Source of the DNA: JAMLHH01 sp964653095
Lineage (GTDB): Bacteria > Bacteroidota > Bacteroidia > Chitinophagales > JADIYW01
Direction of reading: 5' to 3'
Assembly (NCBI GenBank): GCA_964653095.1
Contig: CAZZEH010000016.1
Span: 1 to 64,000, forward strand
DNA: 64,000 nt
Numbering within the stretch: position 1 is the first letter of the stretch; each line of letters opens with the position of its first letter. This document shows positions 62,276-64,000 of this stretch, in pieces. Position numbers and translations under genes: made by a program. The notes beneath the pieces were generated by a model that worked only from the letters and a program-made list of their open reading frames with translations, ran no database searches and was not told the origin of the DNA.

Positions 62276-62990
62276 TATATAGCGCAATTTGATGCAATCC
62301 AATAAGTACCAAATTTGGATGTGCAAATATCTTATTTTTAAGTTTATAAAAAAACAATTCTGAATCTCCTCCGCTAATCAGTACCATTGTTTCGGGATAT
62401 TTTTGAATATAATCTTCAATAAACGAATCTATTTCCTTTACAGCACCGGACAATGCTCCTATTTTAATACATTCTTCTGTGCTTTGTCCGATTAAATCGT
62501 CCTGCCATTTATTTTCGACCAGAGGAAGTTTGTCCGTAAAATGATGTACAGCTTTTAATCTCATTTCCAGCCCGGGATGAATACTGCCTCCCAAATAATT
62601 ACTGCCTTCACGAATAAAGTCCAAAGTGATACAGGTACCCGCATCAATTATCAGACAGTTGGAATGCGGGTAAAGTTTTTGGGCACCTGCTATCAGGGCT
62701 ATTCGGTCTAATCCGAGTGTAAGCGGTGTTCGGTATGAATTTTTAAAAGGGAGGGCAGATTGGTGGGTTAGTCTGAAAAAATGAGGGTCTTTTTCAAGAA
62801 ACCCGGTGATATCTTCTGAAAGGTCAGTTGTAGCAGAAAGTGCAAACGAGCAGTCCGGAAATTTCTTTTGAAATTCTTTTAGCGTCTGAACTGTATAGGA
62901 GTCAAAAGTGAAATATTGAGCTTTCTCATTCGGATGAAAAACTCCGGCTTTCATTCGGGTATTTCCTATGTCTAAACAAACGATATACAC
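62265..62990 (-). CDS. coaX: Type III pantothenate kinase
   Basis: The 241-residue protein makes 4'-phosphopantothenate, the first step to coenzyme A. The family's motifs are present: DIGNTRMKAGVF (phosphate binding), LGLDRIALI, IIDAGTCITLDFI and LGGSIHPGLEMRLKAVHHFT. It is the first gene of the coaX-OMP-TPR-lptC series, with an 11-bp overlap into the OMP gene. Confidence 0.94.
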   Translation of the reverse strand: MYIVCLDIGNTRMKAGVFHPNEKAQYFTFDSYTVQTLKEFQKKFPDCSFALSATTDLSEDITGFLEKDPHFFRLTHQSALPFKNSYRTPLTLGLDRIALIAGAQKLYPHSNCLIIDAGTCITLDFIREGSNYLGGSIHPGLEMRLKAVHHFTDKLPLVENKWQDDLIGQSTEECIKIGALSGAVKEIDSFIEDYIQKYPETMVLISGGDSELFFYKLKNKIFAHPNLVLIGLHQIALYNAK

Positions 62991-63099
62991 TACGTTATAA
63001 TGTTTGAAAATAAAAAGTATTGCCTTTTTTCTGCAAATTCGGAATCTCTTTTAAATGCTGTGCCCGATTTTGAAAACAGACGATGCAACGAAGCAACAT

Positions 63100-64000
63100 C
63101 TAAAAAAAGTATTCTATAAGTATTCCGGCACACAACAAAATGCCAAAAACCAAATGCAGTTGCGCAGTCATGACATCCAACATGGCAATAGAATTAGAAT
63201 CATTCGGATTTCCGGAAGCCATCGTTTTAATATTTTTTACAGCTATCGGCATACTTAAGAATATCAACAATGTCCACCATGGCAAGAAATTAAATAAAAC
63301 TGACAGAAATACAGACAGATATGCTCCTACAATCAAAAAGTAATAATATATCTGCGAGCCTCTAAATCCTATTCTTATTGCCAGTGTAGTGATATTAGCT
63401 TCTAAATCATAAGAAATATCTCTCGCATTATTGGCGTGAAGAATGGCGACAACCAAAAAACCTATCGGAAGTGAAATAACCAATATCTCCAAAAGTAAAG
63501 AATATGAACCGGTCAGGGCAAACACAGTTCCCAAAACGGTCAGAGGGGCAAAAGTGAGATAGATTAGGACGTCTCCCAATGCCCTATACTTAAAGGCTGT
63601 ATAGAGATAAGCTGCTGCCAGCCCTATCAGACCTATAATCAGCATGTCCAAACCTCTGAAATAGACCAGAATCAGACCGATAAGAAACAGAATAGCCAAT
63701 GAGCCTATGCCCGCCCGAAGCACAGACTTGGGTCGAAGCAATTTATTAATGAGTACTCCGCTGGAACCAAAAGTTCCGGGGCGGTCCACCCTATTCACAT
63801 AATCATAATAATCAGAAATTAAGTTTCCGCTAATCTGAAAAAGAGGTGCTCCCAATACAATCACAATCATCAGCAACCAAGGTACTTCTCCCGAATATCG
63901 GGTCAGCGTAATAATAGCTCCCAACAAGACAGGAATCACAATCGCGGTCAGTGAAAAGGGACGAATTGCCTGAAACCATATACTGACTTTGCTTCTTTCT
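63100..64000 (-). CDS. menA: 1,4-dihydroxy-2-naphthoate prenyltransferase (UbiA family), 5' end outside the window
   Basis: The frame stays open beyond the right edge: upstream of the apparent GTG at 63939 it continues as WFQAIRPFSLTAIVIPVLLG, the conserved start of MenA, so the true start lies past 64000. Both Asp-rich prenyl-diphosphate sites are visible: DYYDYVNRVDRPG and NNARDISYDLEANITTLA. About eight or nine membrane helices follow. It attaches a prenyl chain in menaquinone synthesis. No other men gene is in the window. The gap 62991-63099 shows nothing else. Confidence 0.88.
   Translation of the reverse strand, partial: ERSKVSIWFQAIRPFSLTAIVIPVLLGAIITLTRYSGEVPWLLMIVIVLGAPLFQISGNLISDYYDYVNRVDRPGTFGSSGVLINKLLRPKSVLRAGIGSLAILFLIGLILVYFRGLDMLIIGLIGLAAAYLYTAFKYRALGDVLIYLTFAPLTVLGTVFALTGSYSLLLEILVISLPIGFLVVAILHANNARDISYDLEANITTLAIRIGFRGSQIYYYFLIVGAYLSVFLSVLFNFLPWWTLLIFLSMPIAVKNIKTMASGNPNDSNSIAMLDVMTAQLHLVFGILLCAGILIEYFF

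Noticed and set aside
1..64000. CRISPR arrays, tRNA or rRNA genes, complete insertion sequences, restriction or other defence islands
   Set aside because: I looked for regularly spaced repeats, cloverleaf-like intergenic segments and transposase motifs and saw none; the only defence-like item is the VapC-type toxin-antitoxin pair.

Overview
The window is AT-rich chromosomal DNA from a member of the Bacteroidota. This rests on the type IX secretion genes porU, porV and gldJ and a PorW/SprE-like gene, on several proteins with T9SS C-terminal sorting domains, on FISUMP-type surface proteins, and on a bactofilin next to AtpZ/AtpI-like genes. Gene content fits a gliding or surface-secreting lineage (Saprospiria, Chitinophagia or Flavobacteriia), but the order cannot be fixed from sequence alone. 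No rRNA, tRNA, CRISPR array, phage or complete insertion sequence was seen.

Layout. 0-7 kb: a dihaem-type cytochrome c, a membrane glycosyltransferase with TPRs, two secreted proteins, TatD and a 2'-5' RNA ligase-like protein. 7-11.6 kb: two tandem copies of a two-gene cassette (small T9SS-sorted protein plus FISUMP protein), then decayed gene remnants. 11.6-16 kb: a probable metal-related locus (YHS-domain BNR protein, TonB-dependent receptor, small Cys/His protein). 16-24 kb: a hemolysin III-like protein, porV-porU, and gldJ in the opposite direction. 24-32.5 kb: housekeeping genes (dusB, CPBP protease, cdsA, cmk, sodium symporter, LOG protein, M23 peptidase, bcp). 32.5-34.6 kb: a third FISUMP cassette, inserted between the convergent genes bcp and gmk and bracketed by a 131-bp direct repeat of their joined 3' ends. 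34.5-40.4 kb: gmk, yicC, a DPP-IV-like peptidase, an outer-membrane protein, a dienelactone hydrolase and a VapC-type toxin-antitoxin pair. 40.4-42.7 kb: a GH5 lipoprotein gene bracketed by about 155-bp direct repeats. 42.8-47.5 kb: DUF1648, WecG-like and sulfotransferase genes, an SDR fusion and a CrtC-like protein. 47.6-56.7 kb: AtpI/AtpZ-like genes, bactofilin, a degenerate M23 protein, PorW/SprE-like, PBP1A and uvrC. 56.7-64 kb: a GH-like secreted protein, then lptC-TPR-OMP-coaX, and menA, which runs off the right edge.

How it fits together. PorU, PorV and the PorW-like protein would export and anchor cargo such as the small sorting-domain proteins of the cassettes. Bactofilin, M23 proteins and PBP1A form a cell-wall block. 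CdsA, LptC and the WecG/sulfotransferase pair concern the envelope.

The most unusual signal is structural. Three secreted-protein modules of about 2.0 kb (FISUMP cassettes A/B, FISUMP cassette C, GH5) are each bracketed by long, imperfect direct repeats of 131-185 bp with no recombinase nearby. The FISUMP cassettes are mosaic: the ends encoding the sorting domain and the N-terminal domain are nearly constant, while the collagen-like linker and the C-terminal lectin-like domain vary.
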